Source: a virus. From it: DNA of 64,000 bases. The position numbers and the translations under genes were made by a program. The DNA lies in IMG/VR virus record IMGVR_UViG_3300030294_000017, positions 1 through 64,000 of that record; one strand, 5' to 3'. Under the pieces are notes generated by a model, which was not told the origin of the DNA, made no database searches, and was given only the letters and a program-made list of their open reading frames with translations. Position 1 is the stretch's first letter. Every line of letters starts with the position of its first letter. Shown here piece by piece: positions 24,331 through 32,549 of the stretch.

Positions 24331-24683
24331 AACAATTAGCCATTGATCACTCTCAAACAAAGGACATAATTATAACAATACCATCAATCACAAAATGGGA
24401 AGAATACCAAAAGGAACTTGATTTGGTGAAAGATGGTAAGTATGTAATGAATTTCAAAGTTACCTCATATCCAAAGCAAACAGAGGTTGGTAAGAAATGT
24501 TATCTGTGTTATAAGGGAAACATAATAGGATATATGTTTATTACAGCACTAAGTGATAAACCATTTAATTGTGAAACTACGGGTACTGCTTGGGTTGGTA
24601 AATTTATTCAAAGAAGTGGTGAATTTCATAAGATAGCACCTATTCCTATGAAAGGGTTTAGAGGCTTTAGATATTTTCAATAA
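24327..24683 (+). CDS. Hypothetical protein, 118 aa
   Basis: ATGA-coupled start. Block FNFKVTSYPKQTEVGKKCYLCYKGNIIGYMFITALSDKPFNCETTGTAWVGKFIQRSGEFHKI suggests a small beta-barrel of the PUA/ASCH kind, with no diagnostic residue to confirm. The next gene starts immediately after the stop. Confidence 0.6.
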   Translation: MKQLAIDHSQTKDIIITIPSITKWEEYQKELDLVKDGKYVMNFKVTSYPKQTEVGKKCYLCYKGNIIGYMFITALSDKPFNCETTGTAWVGKFIQRSGEFHKIAPIPMKGFRGFRYFQ

Positions 24684-24866
24684 ATGAAAAAGATAATACT
24701 TGAATTAACTCAAAGGGAATTTGATTCAATGATTTCAATGATAGAGGATAATGCTATAATGGTTGGTACTGCTGATAAAGAATTTGTTGTACCAACTAAA
24801 AATAATATAAAAATATTCAACAAAGCACTTAGTAGAAATAATATAAATTATAAAATAATATCATGA
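24684..24866 (+). CDS. Hypothetical protein, 60 aa
   Basis: Starts at the base after the previous stop and overlaps the next gene by 4 nt. Short helix-strand protein (LELTQREFDSMISMIEDNAIMVGTADKEF). Function unknown. Confidence 0.6.
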   Translation: MKKIILELTQREFDSMISMIEDNAIMVGTADKEFVVPTKNNIKIFNKALSRNNINYKIIS

Positions 24867-25432
24867 GTGAAACATTATTTGTGGATGGTTTTGATAATGC
24901 TATACTTGGTTTGAATGCTGAAACAAACCGTGTTGTATATTCCAAAAAGAAAATGATTAACATGTTAGCCAAGCAGTATTCGGAAGACCCTGATAACAAA
25001 GATGACCCTGAATATGACCCTGAACTTGAGGCTATAATGTTTTTAGAATACAATACATTTACAGCATATATGGGGGTAGGAACACCACTTTATAACGATG
25101 ATGATGTGGATGAAGAGGAAATAGATGATTGTATGGCTATTACAATACATAATTATACTCCAATGACTAAAGATGAAATTGTTGATTGCATAAGCATTGG
25201 GGATAATAGCCAAATTAAAGCATTTGAATTAGAGGACAAAACCGATAATTTATGTAATTATTGTAATTGTAATTATCCTGACTGTGAATCAAGAATACGA
25301 TTCGGGGTTGGTGATGGTGATGATAATATAATAGGCTGTGATGTGTTTCAAGGTGATATTTCAGACACCTTCATTGAAGAGAAGCAATATATTAAGGAAG
25401 AATTTAACTTAATTTACGAGGATAATGTCTAA
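24863..25432 (+). CDS. Conserved phage hypothetical, 189 aa
   Basis: The N-terminal half (VDGFDNAILGLNAETNRVVYSKKKMINMLAKQY ... PELEAIMFLEYNTFTAYMGVGTPLY) matches a recurrent phage module of the form GxDxAxxG ... VYxxxKxIxxL ... A..y.eyNv..AYvG..TPi. The C-terminal half adds an acidic stretch and a Cys cluster (CNYCNCNYPDC), possibly metal-binding. Role unknown. Confidence 0.7.
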   Translation: MSETLFVDGFDNAILGLNAETNRVVYSKKKMINMLAKQYSEDPDNKDDPEYDPELEAIMFLEYNTFTAYMGVGTPLYNDDDVDEEEIDDCMAITIHNYTPMTKDEIVDCISIGDNSQIKAFELEDKTDNLCNYCNCNYPDCESRIRFGVGDGDDNIIGCDVFQGDISDTFIEEKQYIKEEFNLIYEDNV

Positions 25433-25622
25433 AATAGAAAATATAATACAGACAGTTGATGCAGACTATCAATGTCCTAGATGTATTATAGGAAGACTAA
25501 GACCAACAGGTAAAAAATTTATTGGACTATATTACCAACACAAATGTAATACACCAAAATGTGGTTATATTGAAACTCTTGATAAAATTTATCCTTATTC
25601 CGAAACACGTAAAATAAAATAA
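25425..25622 (+). CDS. Zinc-ribbon protein, 65 aa
   Basis: Two Cys pairs spaced like a zinc ribbon: YQCPRCIIGRLRP and HKCNTPKCGYIE. Overlaps the previous gene by 8 nt. Confidence 0.7.
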   Translation: MSKIENIIQTVDADYQCPRCIIGRLRPTGKKFIGLYYQHKCNTPKCGYIETLDKIYPYSETRKIK

Positions 25623-25654
25623 AATCACACTTGTGTTACTTAAAATTAAAAATT

Positions 25655-25840
25655 ATGTGATATATAAATGAAGATGAATCAACGGTTACTTATACTTTTG
25701 AGGAGCTAAAAAAGGTAGTTGATAACGAGTCCGAAAATTTCCCTGATAGTCCAAGTTTTGAAGCATGTACACTTTCATCAATTAAAGAGGGAGAAACAGT
25801 TGAGTTGGATTTTAACAATCAATCTTTTAAAATATTATAA
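25655..25840 (+). pseudogene. Small gene with in-frame TGA as second codon
   Basis: The standard start context AAAAATTATG at 25655 is followed at once by TGA (25658-25660), then an open frame YINEDESTVTYTFEELKKVV ... ELDFNNQSFKIL to TAA at 25838. The frame looks coding and fills the gap between neighbours. TGG to TGA is one base away, giving MWYINEDES. Options are a point-mutated gene, a non-ATG start downstream, a sequencing error or TGA readthrough. TGA is used as a normal stop elsewhere in the window, so recoding of the whole genome is unlikely. Confidence 0.6.
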
Positions 25841-25843
25841 GGC

Positions 25844-26167
25844 ATGGAAATATTTCATAAAAAATTTAGACAAGAACCTGATTATAAATATGGAAAATTT
25901 GATGATAATCATGATGATAATCCCATTAAAATATCTCGTAAATTTTATATCCCATGCAAAAGCTACAATCTTACATATGCTTTTGTATTTACCGAAGAAG
26001 AGGTATTAAATGGAATTCATGGAAATATCGATATTGAACAGGAACTTATGGTTATTTGGCAAAGATGTCCAATATTCGAATATAAAATAATAAAGAAGAA
26101 ATTTTGTAAAAAAAGCATGGGGATAATTTACTTAGTTAAGGTAACCAAATGTGAAGCCGATTGTTAA
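25844..26167 (+). CDS. Hypothetical protein, 107 aa
   Basis: Starts 3 nt after the broken gene. Asp/Asn-rich N-terminus (DYKYGKFDDNHDDNPIKI) and basic Cys-containing C-terminus (KKKFCKKSMGIIYLVKVTKCEADC). No domain recognised. Confidence 0.6.
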   Translation: MEIFHKKFRQEPDYKYGKFDDNHDDNPIKISRKFYIPCKSYNLTYAFVFTEEEVLNGIHGNIDIEQELMVIWQRCPIFEYKIIKKKFCKKSMGIIYLVKVTKCEADC

Positions 26168-26178
26168 TATTAAAATAT

Positions 26179-26379
26179 ATGTCATTAAGCACATTTCCAA
26201 CAAAAGTCCAAGGGAAAATATTTGAATTTTTAAATCAATTTGAATTTTCTATTAATGAGTTAAATGATATCAAAACAATATCTGTTAAAATTTTTGATAA
26301 ATTTTATTTTCGTTATACATTGGATGAATGTACAGATTTAGCAAAAGACTATACACAAAATAAATTAAAAGTATTATGA
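26179..26379 (+). CDS. Hypothetical protein, 66 aa
   Basis: Start placed at the ATG MSLSTFPTKVQGKIFEF; an in-frame TTG lies upstream. Helical (FEFLNQFEFSINELNDIKTISVKIFDKFYF). Overlaps the next gene by 4 nt (ATGA). Confidence 0.6.
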   Translation: MSLSTFPTKVQGKIFEFLNQFEFSINELNDIKTISVKIFDKFYFRYTLDECTDLAKDYTQNKLKVL

Positions 26380-26828
26380 GAAAAAGCGGATATTATTGGG
26401 CTTATGCCTTAAGTTTGGATAACATACCAATTAATGATTGGGTTGTGGTTTTATACAACAAGGGTGTTGATAAATATAAGTATTATAACAATAATTGGTA
26501 TAAAGAATATTGTTTCAGGGAAGTCGATGCTGAAATGATTGTGCACTTGACAGCTAATGACAGGAAAAAACAGCAGTTGATGTTTATAGATGCTGCCTGT
26601 GAATTAAATCAGGAAATGTATAAAAAACATGGAGAAATCTGTGATCAGTTTTATTATATGACAAATGGATATACAGACATTTTCGGATTTGGAGATAAGA
26701 CACTTTGGGATTCTGAAAACGATGAACGTGTATGGATTGAGGAAAACGACGATTATGAGAATTTTAAATCTTTCATAACTAACATATTTAATGTTTGGAT
26801 TAAATCGTTAAACAAATTAAAATTATGA
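26376..26828 (+). CDS. Hypothetical protein, 150 aa
   Basis: ATGA-coupled to neighbours on both sides. Aromatic-rich N-terminus (SGYYWAYALSLDNIPINDWVVVLYNKGVDKYKYYNNNWYKEY). The C-terminus is acidic (DSENDERVWIEENDDYENF). No domain recognised. Confidence 0.65.
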   Translation: MRKSGYYWAYALSLDNIPINDWVVVLYNKGVDKYKYYNNNWYKEYCFREVDAEMIVHLTANDRKKQQLMFIDAACELNQEMYKKHGEICDQFYYMTNGYTDIFGFGDKTLWDSENDERVWIEENDDYENFKSFITNIFNVWIKSLNKLKL

Positions 26829-27181
26829 CAATAACAAGTCTTTTTGGTTTGGAATCAGATGACCCAAAACTAAAACTATTCCATGATACACGTGGAAACC
26901 CGAAAAAAGTTATATGTACAAAAGACAATCCAAGAAGCAGGTCTATTGAGCATCATATATTTAAAAAAGGTGATATAGTTGTTGTTAATGGAACTGTTGG
27001 GGAAGGAGATAATTTTATGGTTTCTATTCCTGAGGTGTGTGGTTTTTATGATTATACTCATTTTGAATTGGTGGATGATGAAGAAATAAAATTATGTGAA
27101 AGCCACAGTACTTGTTGTTATCCGTTGGATTCAGGGGAAATATGTTTGCCATCTAAAGGATGTTTTACAAAAGGTATATAA
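26825..27181 (+). CDS. Hypothetical protein, 118 aa
   Basis: Beta-rich N-terminal part with HIFKKGDIVVVNGTVGEGDNFMVSIPEVCGFYDYTHFEL, like a small SH3-type barrel. Cys-rich tail (STCCYPLDSGEICLPSKGCF). Role unknown. Confidence 0.6.
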   Translation: MTITSLFGLESDDPKLKLFHDTRGNPKKVICTKDNPRSRSIEHHIFKKGDIVVVNGTVGEGDNFMVSIPEVCGFYDYTHFELVDDEEIKLCESHSTCCYPLDSGEICLPSKGCFTKGI

Positions 27182-27202
27182 TAATTTTAAAATATATAAA
27201 CA

Positions 27203-27631
27203 ATGGAAGCCATAGTACAATTAAGAAAATCAGAATATGACACTCTTGTTGAATCTGCAAGCTTGAGTATTAAAAATATAGAAAGGAAAGCTCAAGAACT
27301 CTATGAAGAAAATGGAACTTTTGCAATAAAGATTGAACTTGATGTTCAAGAGAACTATCATAGTGATATAACCTTTAAAGCAAGTAGCTATGTAAAGGAT
27401 TGGGATAATAAATTTCCTATATCAGACGATGACAAACGAAAGATAGTTAAATTCGTGAATTATAAAGCCAAAGACTTACTTGTCAGAAAATTCGGTAAGC
27501 AAATAGCCAATGTCAATTTTTATAATGATGAAATTAAAAAGCTTAATATTGCTAGGAATTCATCGATGATTTTTACTATTACGGGTTGGCTTGCCGCTTT
27601 GACTTTGGTTTTAATATCAATATTGAAGTAA
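27203..27631 (+). CDS. Tail-anchored membrane protein, 142 aa
   Basis: A charged cytosolic part with a helical N-terminus (EYDTLVESASLSIKNIERKAQELYEENG), ending in one C-terminal hydrophobic segment (SSMIFTITGWLAALTLVLISIL) plus a terminal Lys. Last gene before a strong terminator. Function unknown. Confidence 0.65.
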   Translation: MEAIVQLRKSEYDTLVESASLSIKNIERKAQELYEENGTFAIKIELDVQENYHSDITFKASSYVKDWDNKFPISDDDKRKIVKFVNYKAKDLLVRKFGKQIANVNFYNDEIKKLNIARNSSMIFTITGWLAALTLVLISILK

Positions 27632-27646
27632 ATACGCTAATTAAGC

Positions 27647-27685
27647 AAAGAGGACTGAATACATACATTCAGTCCTCTTTATATG
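27647..27685 (+). terminator. Intrinsic terminator
   Basis: Perfect 14-bp stem AAAGAGGACTGAAT / ATTCAGTCCTCTTT with loop ACATAC, the right arm itself ending in T residues. Confidence 0.88.
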
Positions 27686-27783
27686 TCACCCAAGGTCACA
27701 CGATATATTTTCCTTCAATTTTCGTACTTATAATCCTATTAAAACCTTTTTAAGTTTTCAATTATAAAAAGGAAAATCTTTAT

Positions 27784-28008
27784 ATGGATGCAATTATAAC
27801 TATTACTTTAGATCAATTAAAATCTTTATTAGATCAACAAATAGAGATTACTATTGAAAAATGTATGTCCCAAACAAGTTATTACAATGATGAAAGCACA
27901 GACAGCTGTTCTAAATCTTTGCCTATAAATAAGGAAAGATTTTATAAAAATGGTCGTAATTCAAAATATCCAAATGATTTCATAGTTCTATCGAAATATC
28001 TTAAGTGA
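27784..28008 (+). CDS. Hypothetical protein, 74 aa
   Basis: First gene after the terminator at 27647. N-terminal helix (DAIITITLDQLKSLLDQQIEITIEKCM) and a C-terminus (KERFYKNGRNSKYPNDFIVLSKYL). No domain recognised. Confidence 0.6.
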   Translation: MDAIITITLDQLKSLLDQQIEITIEKCMSQTSYYNDESTDSCSKSLPINKERFYKNGRNSKYPNDFIVLSKYLK

Positions 28009-28059
28009 TAATATAAATTGATTAAAAATATAAATTATTAAACCTCTAATACAATTGAT

Positions 28060-28344
28060 ATGAATAATCCATTTTACTATTTACATGTTTGGTTCAGCAG
28101 ACATCTGCTAGGTTTTTGCCCTGAGTGTAATTCATCATCACCTAAAATGTATGGTTGTCCTGTATGTCATCATGATAGAACAGCACCTTTTGACAAAAAG
28201 AAATCACATTCATATTGGTTACGTTGGCGGGTACTGCATGGATATACTCATGTTCATTATACTAAAGAGGAAAGAGCGTTTATAATGTCAATATTGTTGG
28301 ATACCCCTGTTGAACAGCACTATTATAATTTTAATCAATTGTAA
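28060..28344 (+). CDS. Zinc-ribbon protein, 94 aa
   Basis: Rubredoxin-like Cys pairs CPECNSSSPKMYGCPVC at about residues 20-36, then a Trp/His-rich basic helix (HSYWLRWRVLHGYTHVHY). Possibly nucleic-acid or protein binding. Confidence 0.7.
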   Translation: MNNPFYYLHVWFSRHLLGFCPECNSSSPKMYGCPVCHHDRTAPFDKKKSHSYWLRWRVLHGYTHVHYTKEERAFIMSILLDTPVEQHYYNFNQL

Positions 28345-28350
28345 ATATTT

Positions 28351-28464
28351 ATGTTTTACTTAGCACATTTAAGAGTTACAAAATATTATGAAGACTTAAG
28401 TACACCTTATTATAAATCATATGAGATTGATAACTATATAAGCATAAATGCAATAATTTCCTAA
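28351..28464 (+). CDS. Small protein, 37 aa
   Basis: ATG at 28351, 6 nt after the previous stop. Tyr-rich product (MFYLAHLRVTKYYEDLST). Plausible because it fills the gap in a tightly packed cluster. Confidence 0.45.
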   Translation: MFYLAHLRVTKYYEDLSTPYYKSYEIDNYISINAIIS

Positions 28465-28483
28465 TATAATAAACTTTACCGAT

Positions 28484-29359
28484 ATGATTGATACCGATAA
28501 TAAAATAGAAAATTTAAGGAGTTTATTTAAACATTTATTTGAATTTTGTGATAATGAGTGGGTTTCTGTAAAAGATCATCCTTTAACACCAATCTATAAT
28601 ATGTTTGGATTGGATAAATCATGGAGTGAGGCTATAATGTTTGTTTTGAGTAATTGTAATGAGTTCGCAATATCTAATGATGGTGGAAATATAAGATATA
28701 GGTCTAAAACCTCTGTAACTCCAAATTATACAAAATTAATTGGTGATGTGGTTAAGTATTTCGAACCTGTTGCTATTGATACAAAGCTTGTTAAATACGA
28801 AGTTCGTAAATATTATAATAAAACCGACACCGTGAATAATAAATTAAATAGTTCACCACCAATGATATTCCTTAACGAAAATGATAAGCAACAAGTTTTT
28901 AGAGTAAAACGCAAATATGTACATAAGGTAAAGCCACTTGATTTAGATTCTATACATATATCAAGCAACACACAACCTAAGGTATTCCTTGATTTAAATG
29001 AAAAATTCATACAACCTATTAAAGAAAAACGTAAATATGTACATAAGGTAAATACCTCTGAATTTAAAGACAATATTCCACCTATGCATGGTAATGATAC
29101 TGCATCCCCTAATGGAGAATCTAATACAAATATACCATATAAAACACATTTTAATGTGGATGATATTTGCTATACTGTTTATGATAATAAAATTATTGAA
29201 ATGGAAATTGTTGGTGTCAATAAAAAGGGTAAAGATTATTTGCATAATCTTTATAACGATGAATACAAAATCGATGTGTTTGATATGTTGGTAACTGATT
29301 TACATGATTCCCCTGAATCTTTATGTGCAAAATTGTTACAAAATTATAAAAACAAATGA
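28484..29359 (+). CDS. Hypothetical protein with internal 40-residue repeat, 291 aa
   Basis: The N-terminal 110 residues are helical with a possible wHTH (WSEAIMFVLSNCNEFAISNDGGNIRYRSK). The middle has two copies of a repeat ending in K-R-K-Y-V-H-K-V. The C-terminal VDDICYTVYDNKIIEMEIVGVNKKGKDYLHNLYNDEYKIDVFDM looks like a small barrel as in other phage proteins. Overlaps the next gene by 4 nt. Function unknown. Confidence 0.65.
   Translation: MIDTDNKIENLRSLFKHLFEFCDNEWVSVKDHPLTPIYNMFGLDKSWSEAIMFVLSNCNEFAISNDGGNIRYRSKTSVTPNYTKLIGDVVKYFEPVAIDTKLVKYEVRKYYNKTDTVNNKLNSSPPMIFLNENDKQQVFRVKRKYVHKVKPLDLDSIHISSNTQPKVFLDLNEKFIQPIKEKRKYVHKVNTSEFKDNIPPMHGNDTASPNGESNTNIPYKTHFNVDDICYTVYDNKIIEMEIVGVNKKGKDYLHNLYNDEYKIDVFDMLVTDLHDSPESLCAKLLQNYKNK
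28861..29060 (+). repeat. 120-nt period direct repeat inside a CDS
   Basis: AAATATGTACATAAGGTAAA occurs at 28913 and again at 29033, exactly 120 nt apart, with weaker similarity extending upstream (ATTCCTT, GTATTCCTT). It encodes the repeated KRKYVHKV unit. Confidence 0.75.
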
Positions 29360-29829
29360 AGAAAATATATCAAACAATTTTTAAGAAGGGAAATGGTAAT
29401 TGCTTACAAGCGGCTGCAGCAAGTTTGCTAGAAATTGATTTAGAGCTAGTACCACATTTCATATCTCATGGTGCTGAATGGTACGAGGTTCTTTTTAAGT
29501 TTATAATGGATTCAGGTTATGAATTTAAAGGAACTATATATAATCCAAGACAAATAGGCTGCTATGGCGGTGATTCAATGCCTACAATAGTAGATAATAA
29601 AGGTGTTAGCGGATTGTTCATAGGTATTGTTTACTCCCCAAGTTCTTTTACGGCTGATGATTTAGCTAAATCATCAGCCTGTACTCATGCTGTGATTATA
29701 GATAAAGAATTCAGGATAGTTCATGACCCAAATCCTAATAATATAGACATATTTGATTATCCATTATTTGATCAATTGGATTATCACGGAATATTAGAAT
29801 TTTACTTAATAGAAAAATCCGAAAAATGA
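29356..29829 (+). CDS. C39-like papain-fold protein
   Basis: 157 aa. GNGNCLQAAAASLLEIDLELVPHF (C16) matches the catalytic-Cys helix of C39-like phage proteins (GDCxxAcxASLLxlpxexVPHF). THAVII (H111) and IVHDPNPN (D124) supply His and Asp. Such proteins are common in phages as predicted cysteine peptidases or deamidases; substrate unknown. Overlaps neighbours by 4 nt at both ends. Confidence 0.7.
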   Translation: MKKIYQTIFKKGNGNCLQAAAASLLEIDLELVPHFISHGAEWYEVLFKFIMDSGYEFKGTIYNPRQIGCYGGDSMPTIVDNKGVSGLFIGIVYSPSSFTADDLAKSSACTHAVIIDKEFRIVHDPNPNNIDIFDYPLFDQLDYHGILEFYLIEKSEK

Positions 29830-30008
29830 AAGAATTATTAAAAAAACAAATTAAGCAAGGTGTATTAATGGCAATTGTATGTTGGATTGGTGTACTTATT
29901 ATGGTGGTTACTGATCATGTTGATGGTTGTGTAATGCTTGCTACAGGTGGTATAATATTTCCTTTATGTACGCTTGCATTATACATCAAACTCAAGCGTA
30001 ATTATTAA
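29826..30008 (+). CDS. Two-span membrane miniprotein, 60 aa
   Basis: Two hydrophobic segments (GVLMAIVCWIGVLIMVVT and GCVMLATGGIIFPLCTLALYI) separated by DHVD, with a Lys-rich N-terminus. A holin-like topology, but there is no lysis gene next to it. ATGA-coupled start. Confidence 0.65.
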   Translation: MKELLKKQIKQGVLMAIVCWIGVLIMVVTDHVDGCVMLATGGIIFPLCTLALYIKLKRNY

Positions 30009-30014
30009 TGAATT

Positions 30015-30266
30015 ATGCAGTTTGGTATAACAACAGGTCATAAATACAAAACTAAAGGTGGTTGGACTGCTTTCATAATGACTTTCATAGATGAAAATCC
30101 AATAGGATATCTAATTGATTGCTTAGGTCATAAAGAACCATTTACATGTGCATGGAACGTGGATACAGGTAAATGTATAAAACATGGGGATTTTACCGCC
30201 AAGGAAATAGTTACCCCATATGACATAATAGGTGAATGTACAGATGGCAAAGGTAGATGTAATTAA
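30015..30266 (+). CDS. Hypothetical protein, 83 aa
   Basis: Beta-rich (HKYKTKGGWTAFIMTFIDENPIGYLIDCLGHKEPFTCAWNVDTGKCI), resembling small phage proteins with a barrel fold. Overlaps the next gene by 23 nt. Confidence 0.6.
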   Translation: MQFGITTGHKYKTKGGWTAFIMTFIDENPIGYLIDCLGHKEPFTCAWNVDTGKCIKHGDFTAKEIVTPYDIIGECTDGKGRCN

Positions 30267-30456
30267 AGGTATCAAGGATGTGTATAAGCCTTTAGAGGAT
30301 GAAATTTCTAGACGTGAGCTGATTTATAGTCAAAGGTCTAATAAATGGCAAAACTCAGATAAGGGAGATGATTATTGGAGTAACATTTATTATCTTAAAG
30401 ATATATTACAAGACTTGAGAACTTTTATGGGTAATTTAATAATAATGGATAAATGA
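30244..30456 (+). CDS. Hypothetical protein, 70 aa
   Basis: Start placed at the ATG of MAKVDVIKGIKDVYKPLEDEISRREL; a GTG at 30232 is also in frame. Helical and charged, with KWQNSDKGDDYWSNIYYLKDILQDL. No domain recognised. Confidence 0.55.
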   Translation: MAKVDVIKGIKDVYKPLEDEISRRELIYSQRSNKWQNSDKGDDYWSNIYYLKDILQDLRTFMGNLIIMDK

Positions 30457-30459
30457 CTT

Positions 30460-30879
30460 ATGGATACAGTAATACCTAAACCTATACACGCTAAACCAAG
30501 TTTGTTTGCTGTTTACTTTGAACCTTTAAAGGAGATAGCTATAAGATATGGTTATAATTTAGTTATTCATGGTTCATTGAATCGGGATATGGACTTGATT
30601 GCAATACCTTGGCAAGAGGAAATAGATTCCCATTTGCTAATGATTGGGGAAATGGCTAAATTTATGGGTGGTGAAATAGCTTTATTCAATGAGTCAAGGC
30701 ATACAGATGGCACAATTGTTGGTGATGTATTCACCCATAAGCCTCATGGTCGTATATGTTATGTAATCAATATTTTTAGAGGTGGGTACTTAAGCGGTGG
30801 TGGGTTTGCTGATATGACATATTTTAAAGACCCCCAATATTACCTCGACATTTCAGTAATACCCCCAATCAATATTTAA
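30460..30879 (+). CDS. Nucleotidyltransferase-like protein
   Basis: 139 aa. YGYNLVIHGSLNRDMDLIAIPW (G38-S39, D43, D45) fits the GS-x9-D-x-D core of the nucleotidyltransferase superfamily, and KPHGRICYVINI plus the ending YLDISVIPP match a phage family (GYxLxvHGSLxrDlDLIAvPW ... PHGR ... YiDlSVxP). Substrate unknown. Confidence 0.72.
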   Translation: MDTVIPKPIHAKPSLFAVYFEPLKEIAIRYGYNLVIHGSLNRDMDLIAIPWQEEIDSHLLMIGEMAKFMGGEIALFNESRHTDGTIVGDVFTHKPHGRICYVINIFRGGYLSGGGFADMTYFKDPQYYLDISVIPPINI

Positions 30880-30892
30880 ATTCATAAATGTT

Positions 30893-31084
30893 ATGGCAGA
30901 CGGAGAAAATAAAGATATAACTAATGTTAGTACCGATGATTTTGTAGAGCTTTTGAAAATGGTCAGTGCAATATCAAGTACAGCAACTAAAACAGATATA
31001 TTAAAGAGCATGTCTGATATAAATGCAAATGAATCAAGGCAAAAAAGAATATCAGAATTACTCAAGAAATATAATGTGGGGTGA
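30893..31084 (+). CDS. Hypothetical protein, 63 aa
   Basis: Short acidic-to-basic helical protein (FVELLKMVSAISSTATKTDILKSMSDINANESRQKRISELLKKYNVG). No domain recognised. Confidence 0.6.
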   Translation: MADGENKDITNVSTDDFVELLKMVSAISSTATKTDILKSMSDINANESRQKRISELLKKYNVG

Positions 31085-31132
31085 ATTTCAACAGTTCGTT
31101 TCAGAGCACATTAATAAAAATCATTAATTATA

Positions 31133-31324
31133 ATGACAAGTAGATTATCAATTATTCCATTTATAAATTCCAAAGGTGAGGATAGATTTAAAGTAGTAGG
31201 ACTCAATGGTAATACATTCATTGATGCATTTGGTCATGGTTATCATACAAACGACAGTGCATATAATGGAATACTTATGTTTGTAAAATCTAAGAATTAT
31301 AAGAAATCATGTCACAAAAAGTAG
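31133..31324 (+). CDS. Hypothetical protein, 63 aa
   Basis: Beta-type N-terminus (SRLSIIPFINSKGEDRFKVVGLNGNTFIDAFGHGYHTND) and basic end. Overlaps the following small gene by 16 nt. Confidence 0.5.
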   Translation: MTSRLSIIPFINSKGEDRFKVVGLNGNTFIDAFGHGYHTNDSAYNGILMFVKSKNYKKSCHKK

Positions 31325-31485
31325 ATGAATGGTATCCAAACGGCATAACTTGCTTACAGGTTTATAGTGAGCATGGTGAAACATTTTTTGGTACTATAGA
31401 TGGTGTTGATATAGCTTGGGGTAGAGATGCCAAAAGTTGTAAGATAGCTTTACAGGAATATTATGATGATGTTTATAATGCTTAA
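31309..31485 (+). CDS. Small protein, 58 aa
   Basis: ATG at 31309 inside the end of the previous gene; product MSQKVDEWYPNGITCLQVY ... YYDDVYNA is acidic with Gly/Trp turns. Coding character and packing support it. Confidence 0.5.
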   Translation: MSQKVDEWYPNGITCLQVYSEHGETFFGTIDGVDIAWGRDAKSCKIALQEYYDDVYNA

Positions 31486-31501
31486 AAATAGGGGCTTAAC
31501 T

Positions 31502-31654
31502 ATGAATTTTGAAAGTAAAAGATTTACTACATGGGCTGATGAAACCTCATGGATAAAGGTGGATGTTGATAATAGATTATCTTATATAGCTGGTGAATTT
31601 AATACTGAAACTTTGAAAAGATACCAAACTATTAAACTTTCTCACACTAAGTAA
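31502..31654 (+). CDS. Small protein, 50 aa
   Basis: Start set at MNFESKRFTTWADETSW; an in-frame upstream ATG at 31463 lies inside the previous gene. No domain recognised. Confidence 0.45.
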   Translation: MNFESKRFTTWADETSWIKVDVDNRLSYIAGEFNTETLKRYQTIKLSHTK

Positions 31655-31658
31655 AATT

Positions 31659-31856
31659 ATGAATGATAGAAGATTATATAGGCAATATGCACAATTTAAG
31701 GGTAATAAAGCTAAGGAATTTGTTAGAATAGAATCACAAATGTACGATATAGATACACTTGTGACTAGGGATTATAATGGTAAAGAAGAACGAACTATTA
31801 TAAACTATAAGGAATTTGCCAATTGGATTATAAGGAGCTTACCTAATAACTTTTAA
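31659..31856 (+). CDS. Hypothetical protein, 65 aa
   Basis: Start AAAATTATG four bases after the previous stop. Basic, RRLYRQYAQFKGNKAKEFVRIES N-terminal helix. No domain recognised. Confidence 0.5.
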   Translation: MNDRRLYRQYAQFKGNKAKEFVRIESQMYDIDTLVTRDYNGKEERTIINYKEFANWIIRSLPNNF

Positions 31857-31857
31857 T

Positions 31858-31968
31858 ATGAAATGTATAACTTTTGATAAGAAAGCACAAGATTCATTAC
31901 CTCAGAACATTAAAGACAAAATGAAAGCTGATAGAGATAAGGCTAGACTTAAAAGGGATAATGTATGA
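31858..31968 (+). CDS. Small basic protein, 36 aa
   Basis: ATG at 31858, directly after the previous stop, and ATGA overlap with the next gene. Highly charged helix (IKDKMKADRDKARLKRDNV). Confidence 0.45.
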   Translation: MKCITFDKKAQDSLPQNIKDKMKADRDKARLKRDNV

Positions 31969-32174
31969 AATGGAATAGAATTGGCGATGGTGTATTACCT
32001 GATGAAAAGCATGATAATAAAGAAATACTTATAAAGATTGATCATAATTGTGGTTATATGGTTGTAAGATGGAATAACACAATTAAGAGATTTATACCTC
32101 TAACATTTTATAACCAAGAAATAGCTATAAATCTAATCACAGGTGCATCTGATTGGTGCGAAATAAATGCTTAA
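31965..32174 (+). CDS. Hypothetical protein, 69 aa, DUF551-like
   Basis: MKWNRIGDGVLPDEKHDNKEILIKIDHNCGYMVVRWN ... WCEINA resembles the short DUF551 pattern (WixvxxxLPxxxxxVLixx ... VxxW). Weak similarity only. Confidence 0.5.
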   Translation: MKWNRIGDGVLPDEKHDNKEILIKIDHNCGYMVVRWNNTIKRFIPLTFYNQEIAINLITGASDWCEINA

Positions 32175-32185
32175 TATAAAAACTA

Positions 32186-32546
32186 ATGAATCATAATGGC
32201 TTATATGTTGCCAAATCTGATAGACACGGATTTGGCTGTTTTTCAAGTAAGAAAAATTAAAGTAGGTTCTAAAATAGTATGTAACGTTATAATAATTTCC
32301 AAATCTTACAACAATAATCAATATTTATTCCCTTGGAATTCCTCACTTAATCAGGTAAGTATAGCATTATCAGAACTTTCATATTGTAATTCGTCATTTA
32401 TAAGTCCTAATTTAAAAATACTCTCCATAGATAGGGATAAATTAACAATGACTTTTAAATGTATAAAAAATATTGAATGTAAGTTCATCCCCACATTCAA
32501 TATATTAAACGGTTTCAATGGTTTAATAAATCAAAAAAAATACTAA
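32186..32546 (+). pseudogene. SET-domain-like gene with a +1 frameshift
   Basis: From the ATG at 32186 the frame reads ...GLYVAKSDRHGFGCFSSKKN then stops at 32258. The next frame continues KIKVGSKIVCNVIIISKSYNNNQYLFPWNSSLNQVSI ... LSYCNSS.. to 32546. The intact paralogue at 35728 aligns through the junction (ESNIHGFGCFSNESHDKGHLITCNVIVIPK). One missing A in the run AAGAAAAATT explains the break. SET proteins methylate lysines; the GEExxxDY end with the catalytic Tyr is not seen here. Confidence 0.6.
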
Positions 32547-32549
32547 GTT

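Noticed and set aside
29826-30008. Calling the two-span miniprotein a holin
   Set aside because: Topology fits, but the lysis-type transglycosylase is 15 kb away and nothing else supports lysis function.
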